Origin: Membranihabitans marinus
GTDB taxonomy: Bacteria; Bacteroidota; Bacteroidia; Chitinophagales; Saprospiraceae
Direction: 5' to 3'
NCBI RefSeq assembly: GCF_019802045.1
Contig: NZ_JAHVHU010000013.1
Span: forward strand, 62,001 to 126,000
Length of the DNA: 64,000 bases
Each line of letters starts with the position of its first letter. Positions within the stretch are counted from its first letter, which is position 1. Of this stretch, positions 9,846 through 18,835 are shown piece after piece. The position numbers were made by a program, and so were the translations under genes. The notes beneath the pieces are model-generated. The model did no database searches and was not told the origin of the DNA. It worked only from the letters and a program-made list of their open reading frames with translations.

Positions 9846-10575
9846 AACTATAAAGATAACAGTTTTTATTTCTCAGGCATGCATAGTAACCGCCGGTAAA
9901 CCAGTGCCCTGTGTTGATGTAGATGGATTTATTATTTGATAAAGTGTGAAACACAGGCAGATGTCGATGACCGAATACAAAATAATCAATGTGGGGGTGA
10001 GAAATGATTTTTCTCTCACAATACTGGATAAGCCATTCCTTGTCCTCACCCAAAAAGGGCACCTCAGTGGCTTCTTTTGCCCTGCTTTTACGGCTAAAAT
10101 AACCGGCTATCCGGTGGGCCAGATCAGGATGGAATTGCCGGTATAAGAACTGCAACGCTGGATTGTGGAATATTTTTTTCAGTCTCTTATACCCCGTGTC
10201 ACCCGGACCTTTACCATCCCCGTGACCCACCCAAAAGTTTAAATCATTGAAACTAAATATCTTCCCATCCTTGTGAACTGGAATGTCCAGTTCTTTTTGG
10301 AAATAGTCAAACATCCAAATGTCGTGATTCCCGGTAAAAATATGAATTTCAATACCCTGGTCACGCAATTGGGCCAATTTGCCTAGAAAACGGATGTGCC
10401 CCCTGGGTATATAGTGTCGGTATTCAAACCAGTAATCAAAGAGATCGCCCAACAATATGATGTGCGTGGCATCTTTGGAAATTTGATCGAGCCAACTTAC
10501 TACTTTTTGTTCCCGAACCCGTGTGTTCTGGATGCCCAGATGAAAATCCGAAGCAAAATATACGATTGCATCCAT
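9814..10575 (-). CDS. lpxH: UDP-2,3-diacylglucosamine diphosphatase LpxH-like
   Basis: This 253-residue calcineurin-like phosphoesterase would convert UDP-2,3-diacylglucosamine to lipid X in lipid A synthesis at the inner membrane. The metal-binding motifs are in order: SDFHLG (D-x-H), GDLFDYW, GNHD, GHGDGKG and GHRHLP. The GD-x-FDYW variant and length fit the LpxH group of Bacteroidota. It starts nine bases after the end of ald, and its end overlaps the lipoprotein gene, so ald-lpxH-lipoprotein may be one transcript. Confidence 0.88.
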   Translation of the reverse strand: MDAIVYFASDFHLGIQNTRVREQKVVSWLDQISKDATHIILLGDLFDYWFEYRHYIPRGHIRFLGKLAQLRDQGIEIHIFTGNHDIWMFDYFQKELDIPVHKDGKIFSFNDLNFWVGHGDGKGPGDTGYKRLKKIFHNPALQFLYRQFHPDLAHRIAGYFSRKSRAKEATEVPFLGEDKEWLIQYCERKIISHPHIDYFVFGHRHLPVFHTLSNNKSIYINTGHWFTGGYYACLRNKNCYLYSYETGDKIFTK

Positions 10576-10584
10576 AATGCAAAA

Positions 10585-11697
10585 CTATAAAATAGATTGA
10601 ATATCGACATGTGGTAGGTTAAAGGTGTCGGCGATGGCCGGATAGGTAACCTGTCCATGTGCTATATTTACACCCGGTGTCAGGTTTGGTTGTTCTTTGC
10701 ATGCCTTTTTCCAACCTTCGTTCGCTACAAGCAATGCATACGGCAATGTCGCATTCGTCAGAGCCAGTGTCGAGGTCTGGGGGACAGCGCCCGGTATGTT
10801 CGCGACTCCATAATGCACGACTCCATCAATGGTAAACGTTGGATTCTGATGTGTCGTGACCCGGCTGGTTTCCATGCAACCACCCTGATCGATAGCGACA
10901 TCTACGAGAACGGTGCCTGGTTCCATGTCAGACAGCATATCCCGGGTAATTAGTTTAGCTGCCTTGGCACCATGTGTCAAAATGGCACCGATAATCAGAT
11001 CTTGTTTGGGGATTAATTTGCGAATGTTCATTTCGGTTGAAAACATGGTCGTGACATTGGCAGGCAATATATTGTCAAGTTTTCGGAGCCGGTAAAGATT
11101 AATATCCAGAAGAATCACCTGTGCACCCAGTCCTGCAGCCATGATAGCAGCTTGTGTTCCGACTACACCCCCACCGAGAATCATAACACGGCCAGGTCGT
11201 ACACCGGGCACGCCGCCCAGTAGCACTCCTTTGCCCCCAAAGGGCTTTTCCAGGTATTTGGCACCCTCCTGAACAGCCATTCGACCGGCTATTTCTGACA
11301 TGGGGATGAGAAGCGGAAGACTGCCATCTGGTCTTTCAACGGTTTCATAAGCCATGCAGATCGCTTCACTTTTGATCAAGGCTTTGGTGAGTTCTTCGGA
11401 AGAGGCAAGATGGAGATAGGTGAATAAAATCTGACCTTTACGAATTAGATCGTATTCTCTTTCGAGCGGCTCTTTTACCTTCAGGATCATATCGGCTGTC
11501 TGGTATACCGATTCAATGTCAGGAAGGATTTTGGCGCCACGTTTGGTATAAGCTTCATCTGGAAATCCCGAAGTCAGACCTGCATCTTTCTGAATGTACA
11601 CGTCGTGCCCCGCTTTTGTAAACTCAAAAGTCCCTGATGGGGTCATGGCGACCCGGTTTTCATCTGCTTTGATTTCTGTTGGAACTCCTATTTTCAT
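10585..11697 (-). CDS. ald: alanine dehydrogenase
   Basis: This 370-residue enzyme catalyses NAD-dependent oxidative deamination of L-alanine to pyruvate and ammonia. Catalytic and substrate residues of the family are present: R15, K75, H96 and D270. The Rossmann dinucleotide motif is GGGVVGTQAA (about 175-184), and the signature MSEIAGRMAVQ is intact. Length is normal. It is divergent from serC across a 204-base gap, and its 3' end is nine bases from lpxH. Confidence 0.96.
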   Translation of the reverse strand: MKIGVPTEIKADENRVAMTPSGTFEFTKAGHDVYIQKDAGLTSGFPDEAYTKRGAKILPDIESVYQTADMILKVKEPLEREYDLIRKGQILFTYLHLASSEELTKALIKSEAICMAYETVERPDGSLPLLIPMSEIAGRMAVQEGAKYLEKPFGGKGVLLGGVPGVRPGRVMILGGGVVGTQAAIMAAGLGAQVILLDINLYRLRKLDNILPANVTTMFSTEMNIRKLIPKQDLIIGAILTHGAKAAKLITRDMLSDMEPGTVLVDVAIDQGGCMETSRVTTHQNPTFTIDGVVHYGVANIPGAVPQTSTLALTNATLPYALLVANEGWKKACKEQPNLTPGVNIAHGQVTYPAIADTFNLPHVDIQSIL

Positions 11698-11841
11698 GTC
11701 TAAATTATTCTGATTTCAAGGTATAATGTAAAAAATCTCTTACAAAAGGGTAAGATATGTCAAAAACCATCTTTTATAGAAGATCGAGGGGAATATATAA
11801 ATATTGTGGAATAATTTTCAAATTCATCGACCAAATTATCC

Positions 11842-11870
11842 TTGACAGTAATGGATTATTCCTACTTTTG
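11842..11870 (+). promoter_or_regulatory. candidate promoter of serC
   Basis: TTG at 11842-11844 and TACTTTTG at 11863-11870 are separated by 18 bases. This matches the Bacteroidota sigma-A pattern (TTG at -33, TAnnTTTG at -7). Transcription would start near 11877, giving a leader of about 25 bases before the ATG at 11902. The placement argues against any serC start upstream of 11902. Confidence 0.7.
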
Positions 11871-11901
11871 CCCCCACATTATTCGAACAGAAAATAGAAA
11901 A

Positions 11902-12960
11902 ATGAAGACTTATAATTTTTATGCAGGACCAGCCATTTTGGCAGAGGAGGTGAAAAAACAAGCCGCACAGGCTGCACTCGAGTATGAAAACACCGGATTG
12001 TCATTAATGGAAATGTCACATCGATCTGCCGAAGTGACCGCCATCATGGAAGAAGCTGTTGCTCTTACCCGTGAGTTGCTCAACATTCCGGAAGGGTATC
12101 GGGTATTGTTTTTGCAAGGCGGAGCCAGTTTGCAGTTTTACATGACGGCACTTAATTTGTTGGATTCGGGAAAAACAGCCGCATACGTGGATACAGGCGC
12201 CTGGTCCAAAAAAGCGATTAAAGAGGCCAAACGCTGTGGTGGCGTCGATGTTGTTGCGAGTTCTTCAGATAAAAACTACAATTACATCCCTAAAAATATC
12301 GACGTTCCTGCAAGTGCCCCCTATGTGCACATTACCACGAACAATACCATTTTTGGTACACAGTTTCAGGAAATTCCTGATTTTGATGTTCCTGTGGTAG
12401 CGGATATGTCTTCTGATATTTTCTCCCGGCCAATCGATGTGTCCAAATACGATGTGATCTATGCAGGCGCACAAAAAAATATGGGGCCGGCAGGGGCGAC
12501 CCTGGTTATTGTTCGCGAGGGTGCATTGGGAAAAGTTACCCGTGAGCTGCCTTCCATGCTGGATTATCGTTTGTTTATCGAAAAGAATTCTCTTTTCAAC
12601 ACAGGTCCGGTCTTTTCGATTTATGTATCGTTGTTGACCTTGCGTTGGATTAAGAAAAATGGTGGCGTAGAGGGCATGGTCAATCGAAATACTGAAAAGG
12701 CAAATCTTCTATATGAAGCGATTGATAATCATCCGTTGTTTTACGGCACTGCTGCTAAAGAAGACCGGTCCAAAATGAATGTATGCTTCTTATTGCACGA
12801 GCCTTCTCGCTCGGATGAATTTTTGTCGGCATGCGCAGATGCAGGAATTGTGGGTGTGAAAGGACATCGTTCTGTGGGTGGTTTTCGCGCCAGTATATAC
12901 AATGCCATGGACCTGGCTGGTGTGCGGCAATTAGTGAAGGTCATGGAGTCCTTTCAATAA
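11902..12960 (+). CDS. serC: phosphoserine aminotransferase SerC
   Basis: This 352-residue PLP enzyme transaminates 3-phosphohydroxypyruvate to phosphoserine in serine synthesis, and can also act in pyridoxal phosphate synthesis. The start at MKTYNFYAGPAILAEEV was chosen because family members begin with the N-F-x-A-GPA motif. An in-frame extension upstream would contain the promoter. The PLP lysine is K192 in YAGAQKNMGPAG. The H-R-S-V-GGFRAS C-terminal block is present. A strong terminator follows, so it appears monocistronic. Confidence 0.96.
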   Translation: MKTYNFYAGPAILAEEVKKQAAQAALEYENTGLSLMEMSHRSAEVTAIMEEAVALTRELLNIPEGYRVLFLQGGASLQFYMTALNLLDSGKTAAYVDTGAWSKKAIKEAKRCGGVDVVASSSDKNYNYIPKNIDVPASAPYVHITTNNTIFGTQFQEIPDFDVPVVADMSSDIFSRPIDVSKYDVIYAGAQKNMGPAGATLVIVREGALGKVTRELPSMLDYRLFIEKNSLFNTGPVFSIYVSLLTLRWIKKNGGVEGMVNRNTEKANLLYEAIDNHPLFYGTAAKEDRSKMNVCFLLHEPSRSDEFLSACADAGIVGVKGHRSVGGFRASIYNAMDLAGVRQLVKVMESFQ

Positions 12961-13008
12961 GTAAGGGATATGAAGCCTGGATTTAGAATCCAGCTCGAAA
13001 ATATTAAT

Positions 13009-13048
13009 AGCCCCGTTCCAATTTGTTTTGGTGACGGGGCTTTTTATT
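13009..13048 (+). terminator. rho-independent terminator after serC
   Basis: AGCCCCGT at 13009-13016 pairs exactly with ACGGGGCT at 13034-13041 and is followed directly by a T-rich tail (TTTTATTT). It sits 48 bases past the serC stop. Because it lies inside a longer open frame leading into the tricorn gene, it also shows that the tricorn start must be downstream. Confidence 0.9.
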
Positions 13049-13095
13049 TGTATGTCGTATATTTACGCTATTATTCAACCGCAATCGCAATCTGC

Positions 13096-16000
13096 ATGTA
13101 TAAAAATATACTTTTTTTCGTCTCTTTTTTGGCCATTTGCCCATTGTTTTCTCAGGAGAATATACTTCCCCGTTCTCCGGCTCTTAATCACGACGGGAGT
13201 CAGTTGGCATTTTCCTGGCAAGGCGATATCTGGACGTATAATATGGAAACAGAACAATCTACGCGGCTAACGGTCAATGAAAGTTACGAGGCGGACCCGG
13301 CATGGGATCCTGACGGACAACGGCTGGTTTTTACGACCAATCGATTTGGCAGTGCTGATGTGATGATGATGGATTTGTCTACGGGGCTGCCCAACCGTGT
13401 CACCTACTACTCCACAAGTGATACAGATCCGTCGATCGATGGGTCTGGTAACATTTATTTTAATAGCTCCCGGGCGTACAAACAAGTAGAACGAGTTCCG
13501 GAAATTATGATATTGCCAAAAGGGGAAGCTACACCTTATCGATTTATGGATGGCATGGGATCGGAACCCGTAGTGTCTCCGGATGGTCGATGGCTCGCGT
13601 TTGTGCGGGGAAATTGCCGATTAGCCAGAGAGCAATACCGAGGACCGGCAAACCGTGATATTTGGATGTATGATATAGAATCAAAAACATATACGCAGAT
13701 CACGGAAGATCAGGGCCAGGATGCGCATCCACAATGGACGTCTGATGGCGAACTTTATTTTATGTCTGCGCGAACGGGACGGTATAATGTACATGCTGTC
13801 CTAATCGGTGCGGACGGGACCCCGGGATCCATTAGACAAGTGACGAAGTTCAAAAATGACGGTATCCGGGATTTTTCAATATCGATGGATGGGAAAACCA
13901 TGGTCGTAGAACGGATGGATGAATTTCAAACTGTCAATGTCCGGAATGGGAAGCCGACATCGATGCGATTTGATCTTCCAGGGGATGCACACCAATACCA
14001 GAAAAAATTTGAGACGCTGGATCGCAAGATAAGCGGTTATGCGCTTTCGCCCGATGAAAAGTATATAGCTTTAGAGGCACACGGAGATTTGTTTGTGGTG
14101 CGTAATGATGAAAAAAATCCACGTGCCAACCATATCGTTCGACATGCATGGAAAGATTACGATCCCGTGTGGAATACAGATAGCACCTTGCTGTTTGTCT
14201 CAGATCGGAATGGGCAGGAAGATATTTATCAAATTCGTCCCGGAGATCCTGCCTTTCCTAGCTTGTTTTCAAGTTATCAGACCCGGACTGAACATATGAT
14301 CGGGACACCGGAACAAAGGGAACTGCGTATGTCGGTCAGCCCGGATCATTCCAAGGTGGCTCTAATCCGGGATTATGGCACCTTGCTGGTTTTTGATATC
14401 GATTCTTCCGGAAATATGACGAATCAAAAAACCATTGTTAAGGGATGGGCGGAGCCGACCGATCTGGCCTGGTCACCCGATAGCCGGTGGCTTGCCTATA
14501 GCCAACCTGATCTGGACTTTAACCGAGAGGTGTTCATTGCGTCAGCAGACGGTGAACAGACTCCCGTGAACGTAAGTATGCACCCGCGAAGTGATCGCGG
14601 ACCGGTGTGGAGCCGGGATGGATCGAAACTGGCTTTTATATCCAATCGCAATAATGGAGACGATGATGTATGGTTTGTCTGGTTGAAAAAAGAAGATTGG
14701 GAAAAGTCTAAGCAGGACTGGAAAGAAGAGCCTTTTGAGAATAAAAAAGAGGATGCAAAAAAAGACTCGGTAGCACCGGTATCTATTGATTTTGATAAGA
14801 TATACCGGCGGATTGAGCAGGTCACTTCGATGCCGGGCGATGAATCTACGGCGCTGTTTGGACCCGAAGGAGAAACGATCTATTTTAATGGAAAAGAAGG
14901 AGAAAATTCGAAGCTCTTTTCGGTAAAATGGGATGGGAGTGATTTAAAGTCCATTGCCAGCCAAACACTTTCTGATCCCACGCTTTCAAAAGATGGCAAG
15001 AAAATTTATTACCGGTCGCGGGGGGAGATGAAGGTGTTTACGATAGCGAATAAAAGATCGGAAACCATCCCTTTTTCTGCAAAGAAAAAAATGAATCATC
15101 AGGCGGAGCGCCGACAAGTGTTTGAAGAGCTGTGGCGCGTGTTGAATGATCGTTTTTATGATCCGAAGTTTCACGGTAAAGATTGGGAAAAGCTCAAAGA
15201 AAAATATCAGCCCTGGGTGATGAAAGCCTCGACCGCCCAGGATTTTCGGGATCTAGTCAATGCGATGCTAGGACAGCTGAATGCCAGCCACATGGGGCTG
15301 TATGGATCCAATCCTGAGGATACAGATAATATTAGTACCGGACGGTTGGGAATAGAAGTCAAACCGGTTCCCAATGGCGTAGAAATTCGGCATGTGGTCC
15401 CTCATTCTCCGGCAGATCGGGAAGAGAGCAAGTTGAAGAAAGGAGATATTATCAGATCTGTAGACGGTCATGCACTGGATCAGTCCGTTAATTTTTGGTC
15501 GGCTTTTATGGAAAAAGAGAATGAGAAAGTTTGGTTGCAGATTGAGCGGGACGGTACGCTGGAGAATGTCTACATACGACCTGCATCTTCTATTGGCACG
15601 CAGTTATACGATGAATGGGTAGAAGAACGACGAAATTTAACCGAAAAATATTCCAAAGGTCGCCTGGGGTATATTCACATTAAAGGCATGAACTGGCCGA
15701 GTTTTGAGTCCTTTGAACGAGAATTAATGGCTTCGGGATATGGAAAAGAAGGTTTGGTGATTGATGTTCGCTACAATGGGGGAGGATGGACCACCGACAT
15801 GTTGATGACCGTCCTGATGGTCCGACAACACGCATATACGGTCCCACGCGGATCCACCGAGAACCTCCAAAATCATGAGGATTTTAGCAGTCATTATCCT
15901 TTTGGAGAACGACTGCCTTTGTCTGCCTGGACCATGCCCGCTGCTGCAATATGCAATCATTCCTCTTATTCCAATGCTGAGATATTTTCACATGCTTTTA

Positions 16001-16257
16001 AAACGTTGGATCGGGGTCCCTTGATCGGGGAACCCACGTTTGGAGCCGTCATATCAACCGGTGGCCACTCATTGATGGATGGTTCATTTGTTCGTTTGCC
16101 GTTTCGGGGCTGGTTTGTCAAAGCGACCCACGCGAACATGGAAGGAACGCCAGCGGTTCCTGATTATATTCTTCTGAATCCACCCGGGATTAAGGCCCAG
16201 GGCAAAGATCCCCAGTTGGAAAAAGCTGTCGAAGTATTATTAAAAGCGATGGACTAA
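13096..16257 (+). CDS. tricorn-type S41 peptidase, exported
   Basis: This 1053-residue protein has a signal peptide (MYKNILFFVSFLAICPLFSQ), so it is probably periplasmic, unlike the cytoplasmic archaeal tricorn. Two beta-propellers with repeated SPDG/WSPD/FxSxRxG blades fill about residues 25-630. A helical C1 domain (from about 670, WRVLNDRFYDPKFHGKDW), a PDZ domain (about 745-830) and the C2 peptidase core follow. The nucleophile lies in NHSSYSNAE (Ser about 959), and E-P-T-F-G-A-V follows. Tricorn homologues trim oligopeptides. The start was placed at the signal peptide, after the serC terminator. Confidence 0.92.
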   Translation: MYKNILFFVSFLAICPLFSQENILPRSPALNHDGSQLAFSWQGDIWTYNMETEQSTRLTVNESYEADPAWDPDGQRLVFTTNRFGSADVMMMDLSTGLPNRVTYYSTSDTDPSIDGSGNIYFNSSRAYKQVERVPEIMILPKGEATPYRFMDGMGSEPVVSPDGRWLAFVRGNCRLAREQYRGPANRDIWMYDIESKTYTQITEDQGQDAHPQWTSDGELYFMSARTGRYNVHAVLIGADGTPGSIRQVTKFKNDGIRDFSISMDGKTMVVERMDEFQTVNVRNGKPTSMRFDLPGDAHQYQKKFETLDRKISGYALSPDEKYIALEAHGDLFVVRNDEKNPRANHIVRHAWKDYDPVWNTDSTLLFVSDRNGQEDIYQIRPGDPAFPSLFSSYQTRTEHMIGTPEQRELRMSVSPDHSKVALIRDYGTLLVFDIDSSGNMTNQKTIVKGWAEPTDLAWSPDSRWLAYSQPDLDFNREVFIASADGEQTPVNVSMHPRSDRGPVWSRDGSKLAFISNRNNGDDDVWFVWLKKEDWEKSKQDWKEEPFENKKEDAKKDSVAPVSIDFDKIYRRIEQVTSMPGDESTALFGPEGETIYFNGKEGENSKLFSVKWDGSDLKSIASQTLSDPTLSKDGKKIYYRSRGEMKVFTIANKRSETIPFSAKKKMNHQAERRQVFEELWRVLNDRFYDPKFHGKDWEKLKEKYQPWVMKASTAQDFRDLVNAMLGQLNASHMGLYGSNPEDTDNISTGRLGIEVKPVPNGVEIRHVVPHSPADREESKLKKGDIIRSVDGHALDQSVNFWSAFMEKENEKVWLQIERDGTLENVYIRPASSIGTQLYDEWVEERRNLTEKYSKGRLGYIHIKGMNWPSFESFERELMASGYGKEGLVIDVRYNGGGWTTDMLMTVLMVRQHAYTVPRGSTENLQNHEDFSSHYPFGERLPLSAWTMPAAAICNHSSYSNAEIFSHAFKTLDRGPLIGEPTFGAVISTGGHSLMDGSFVRLPFRGWFVKATHANMEGTPAVPDYILLNPPGIKAQGKDPQLEKAVEVLLKAMD

Positions 16258-16363
16258 AGGTTGGATGCTGGAATCCGGGTGCTGGAACAAGCGGAAAAAT
16301 AGGATGTGGTGTAAACTCCCTGGTTTTGCAGAAATCTTAGCGGTAGAGCATCGGCTTGCCTTT

Positions 16364-16477
16364 AGTGGTATTGTTTGTGGTTTGGTTCTATGGTGATGAC
16401 ACTGCTTTTGGTCCCAGGAAGTAGCTTCCTTTTTCGTGAAAATTTTTATTTAGCAGTGGTATTGTTTGTGGTTTGGT
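16364..16477 (+). repeat. 23-base exact direct repeat, two copies
   Basis: The copies are at 16364-16386 and 16455-16477, 68 bases apart. Each reads AGTGGTATTGTTTGTGG followed by TTTGGT. The second continues into another GGT/TTGGG run. They flank the terminator-like hairpin at 16416-16434. The origin is unknown; they may be remnants of a duplicated intergenic element. Confidence 0.85.
16416..16434 (+). terminator. terminator-like hairpin downstream of the tricorn gene
   Basis: AGGAAG at 16416-16421 and CTTCCT at 16425-16430 form a six-base stem with a TAG loop followed by a short T-run (16430-16434). It is 160 bases past the tricorn stop. The stem is short, so activity is uncertain. Confidence 0.45.
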
Positions 16478-16523
16478 GGTTTGGGACTTGGTTCGTGTCG
16501 GGAGTAACTATCGACCCGGGAAG

Positions 16524-16541
16524 CAAGAGCTCCAGCTCTTG
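16524..16541. repeat. GAGC-type intergenic hairpin, copy 1
   Basis: CAAGAGCTCCAGCTCTTG is an 18-base perfect palindrome with core GAGC-TCCA-GCTC. Read on the other strand, the core is GAGC-TGGA-GCTC, the same plan as the hairpins at 55805-55822 and 63183-63200. All three lie in noncoding DNA. Confidence 0.65.
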
Positions 16542-16547
16542 GGAATA

Positions 16548-16618
16548 ATACCATTTGTATTCGATAATGCTATATAATATTTCGGAATATATACGGCAAT
16601 AATGAATTCAAATGGTAT
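16548..16618. repeat. 71-base near-palindromic element
   Basis: The outer ends ATACCATTTG (16548-16557) and CAAATGGTAT (16609-16618) are exact inverted repeats. Pairing continues inward with scattered mismatches (ATTC/GAAT, TGC/GCA, TATA/TATA) to a centre near 16583. The AT-rich interior has no open frame. The size and shape resemble a small palindromic repeat or miniature inverted-repeat element, but no transposase is nearby and no target duplication was verified. Confidence 0.6.
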
Positions 16619-17041
16619 AAGGGGTATAATTTATATCCTACCTTTTCGAGGAGCAAGCGTACCTCCTTCTTATGATATGGATATTCACAATTATCTGTCA
16701 GAGCCTGCCGGGCTGCGTATGACGATAGGGGACATGAATCATGAGATAAGCTCAAGAAAATCTTGATTTTGGGACACTAAGGGATGGGGGCAAATTTAAA
16801 TATCAAGTCAAAACTGATAGAGCCCGCCACAGCCTGACAAGCTCCAGCGTGGCCTTAGCGTGCCTATTCCGTGCCTATCCCTAATAATCCAGTGCCGTGT
16901 TATGGGCATCCCAGGGGTTGGAAGCTCCGGCTACTTTCAATTATTCCGAAAGTGAGCACTATGTTTCCATGTATCAATGTTTGATTTATGATACTGGATT
17001 GGAATTAATGACATCATTCACCAATCATTCACCATCAATCA

Positions 17042-18442
17042 TTACTTAAAGTCCGTACGGAAAGACGGCGCCGGCAATTTCTCCATATTATACAAGGTTG
17101 CTTCGGGACAGTTCGAAAACCCATACCTTACCACCTGCGGATTGCTGACTTGACTAGACCAAACGGTCACTTGAGCGTTACGGCCAATGGTTGCTTCTGC
17201 CGGAACAAAGTTGCCGTCTTTACCTGCGATTTCAAAACCTTTGAGCGGTTGCCCAAAAGTGGAGAGTCCGTTTCCGGCATGGTCAAAACTCAGGATGATT
17301 TTGTGGTCGTCCGTTTTTTTCATGGAGTGATACACAGGCCCGCTGTATTGAAACCCTTCGAGACCGTAAGTCTGAGAAAGGGCCCACAGCGCCAGTCTGC
17401 GCCCAACATCTTTTTTATTCCCTGGGTGAATGTTGGTGCAATTGCCCAAATCCATGGTACCTGCCATCCCCGTGTTAGGCAGCTGAAGCATGGTCTGCAA
17501 CTGGGCTTCACGCAAAAAGGATGAATTTCGCCCGCCGTAGTTGTATGGAGCGATTTCCACGAAATAAAAAGGCATATCCGGATTTTGGAAATCCGATCGC
17601 CACAAAGTGATCATGTCTGAAAATAGTTGAGTGTATTCGTCGGCATTGCTGACATTGGATTCCCCTTGATACCACAAAAATCCTTTCGCTGTGAAGGGGA
17701 CAAGTGGTTTGATCATTCCATTGTAGAGCAAGGTTGGTGCATGGTTTGGAGCCTTTTCGGGTACCTCGTTGGGAAATTCATTGACGTTGGATTTTCGGAG
17801 TGATTTTTTATCCATCCAAGCCTCAACCTTGGACCCGCCCCAGGAGGTGATAATCAGTCCGACCGGTACTTCTAAAACATCTTCCAATACTCTTCCAAAA
17901 AAATAGGCTGCTGCACTAAACCCCGGGGCATTTTTAGTGCTGGATACCTGCCAGGTTCCTTCCATATCGGTCATGGCTTCTACACTCGCTTTGCGAGCGC
18001 CGGTATACATCCGGATTCCGGATTGATTGGCATACAGAATGGCATCACCAGCATCAAAGATGGGTTGATTACCGTATCCGTTCAAAGTCATTTGCATATT
18101 GGATTGACCGGAACATATCCATACTTCACCGATCATGACATCTTGTAATTGAATTTCATCGTTTCCCGAAATGGTCAGGGTATAGGGTCCCCCGGCGGAG
18201 GGCGTCTGCAAGCGGGTTTCCCATTTTCCGGACCCATCTGTTTTTGTCGTGGCTTTTTGTCCCCAGCTTCCTTCTATATTTATTTTTTTTCCAGCATCGT
18301 CCCAGCCCCAGATAGCTACTTCTTCATTCTGTTGAAGAACCATATGATCAGAGAAAAAGGTCGGAAGTTTGGTTTGGGAATGGAGTGCTAAAGGAAGAAT
18401 AAGAATTAAGACAAATCCGATGATGGGGTGGGTTTTTTTCAT
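17042..18442 (-). CDS. sialate O-acetylesterase
   Basis: This 466-residue esterase would remove O-acetyl groups from sialic acids so that sialidase and lyase can act. It has a signal peptide (about 1-22) and the SGNH-type motifs of the family: GQSNM with Ser114 as nucleophile, FLWYQGESN, and NIHPGNKKDVGRR with the catalytic His. Mature location is periplasmic. It lies next to the sialic-acid genes at 19.8-31 kb. Other members act on acetylated xylans, but the lyase and sialidase nearby favour a sialic-acid role. Confidence 0.88.
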   Translation of the reverse strand: MKKTHPIIGFVLILILPLALHSQTKLPTFFSDHMVLQQNEEVAIWGWDDAGKKINIEGSWGQKATTKTDGSGKWETRLQTPSAGGPYTLTISGNDEIQLQDVMIGEVWICSGQSNMQMTLNGYGNQPIFDAGDAILYANQSGIRMYTGARKASVEAMTDMEGTWQVSSTKNAPGFSAAAYFFGRVLEDVLEVPVGLIITSWGGSKVEAWMDKKSLRKSNVNEFPNEVPEKAPNHAPTLLYNGMIKPLVPFTAKGFLWYQGESNVSNADEYTQLFSDMITLWRSDFQNPDMPFYFVEIAPYNYGGRNSSFLREAQLQTMLQLPNTGMAGTMDLGNCTNIHPGNKKDVGRRLALWALSQTYGLEGFQYSGPVYHSMKKTDDHKIILSFDHAGNGLSTFGQPLKGFEIAGKDGNFVPAEATIGRNAQVTVWSSQVSNPQVVRYGFSNCPEATLYNMEKLPAPSFRTDFK

Positions 18443-18835
18443 GACAGCAGGAAGTTTTTTGATAATGTTCTAAAAATGATACGTAATATAAGGAATTATT
18501 GCAATTATCAAATTGATGAGGCATTATTATTTACTTCCGTACATGATTCAGCTAATTCAATGTTTTCAGCGCTGCGTGCCACATCAAAAAAAAATAAAAC
18601 ACGAAGTGAAAAAAAATCCATAATCGGTATCGTTTCGAAAAAAAAATTAGTTTAGATTGTTGAGGTGTTGAGGTGTTGGACGAATCGTCACAAAATTCAT
18701 ATACCTGAGCTTGTGCCGAAAAGTCGGTTTTGTGCAAATAGACTACGGTTTTGCGCCAAGGCTCCAGATCCTATTAGACCTTTTGAAGTGACCTCAAATC
18801 CAAATTCTATAAACTACAAACTACAAACTAAAACC
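18443..18835. other. 393-base divergent intergenic region
   Basis: It separates the minus-strand O-acetylesterase from the plus-strand creatininase-family gene and should hold both promoters. It is AT-rich, with a tandem TTGAGGTG word near 18659-18674 and repeated ACTACAA words near 18812-18828. No clear TAnnTTTG box or operator was seen. Confidence 0.6.

Larger units (their letters stand above)
16258..17041. other. 784-base noncoding stretch with several repeat elements
   Basis: The gap lies between convergent genes (tricorn and the O-acetylesterase). It holds a 23-base direct repeat, a small terminator-like hairpin, a GAGC hairpin and a 71-base near-palindrome, listed separately. A short tandem pair CGTGCCTAT sits around 16858-16877, and ATCATTCACCA words around 17010-17040. 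A 61-codon open frame at 16570-16755 on the minus strand has no recognisable protein character. No RNA gene was recognised. Confidence 0.7.

Noticed and set aside
12970-13095. Longer N-terminus of the tricorn-type protease
   Set aside because: It would include the serC terminator and bury the signal peptide; the ATG at 13096 is better.
16570-16755. Minus-strand open frame of 61 codons in the tricorn downstream gap
   Set aside because: It overlaps the near-palindrome and has no recognisable family, signal or neighbour logic.
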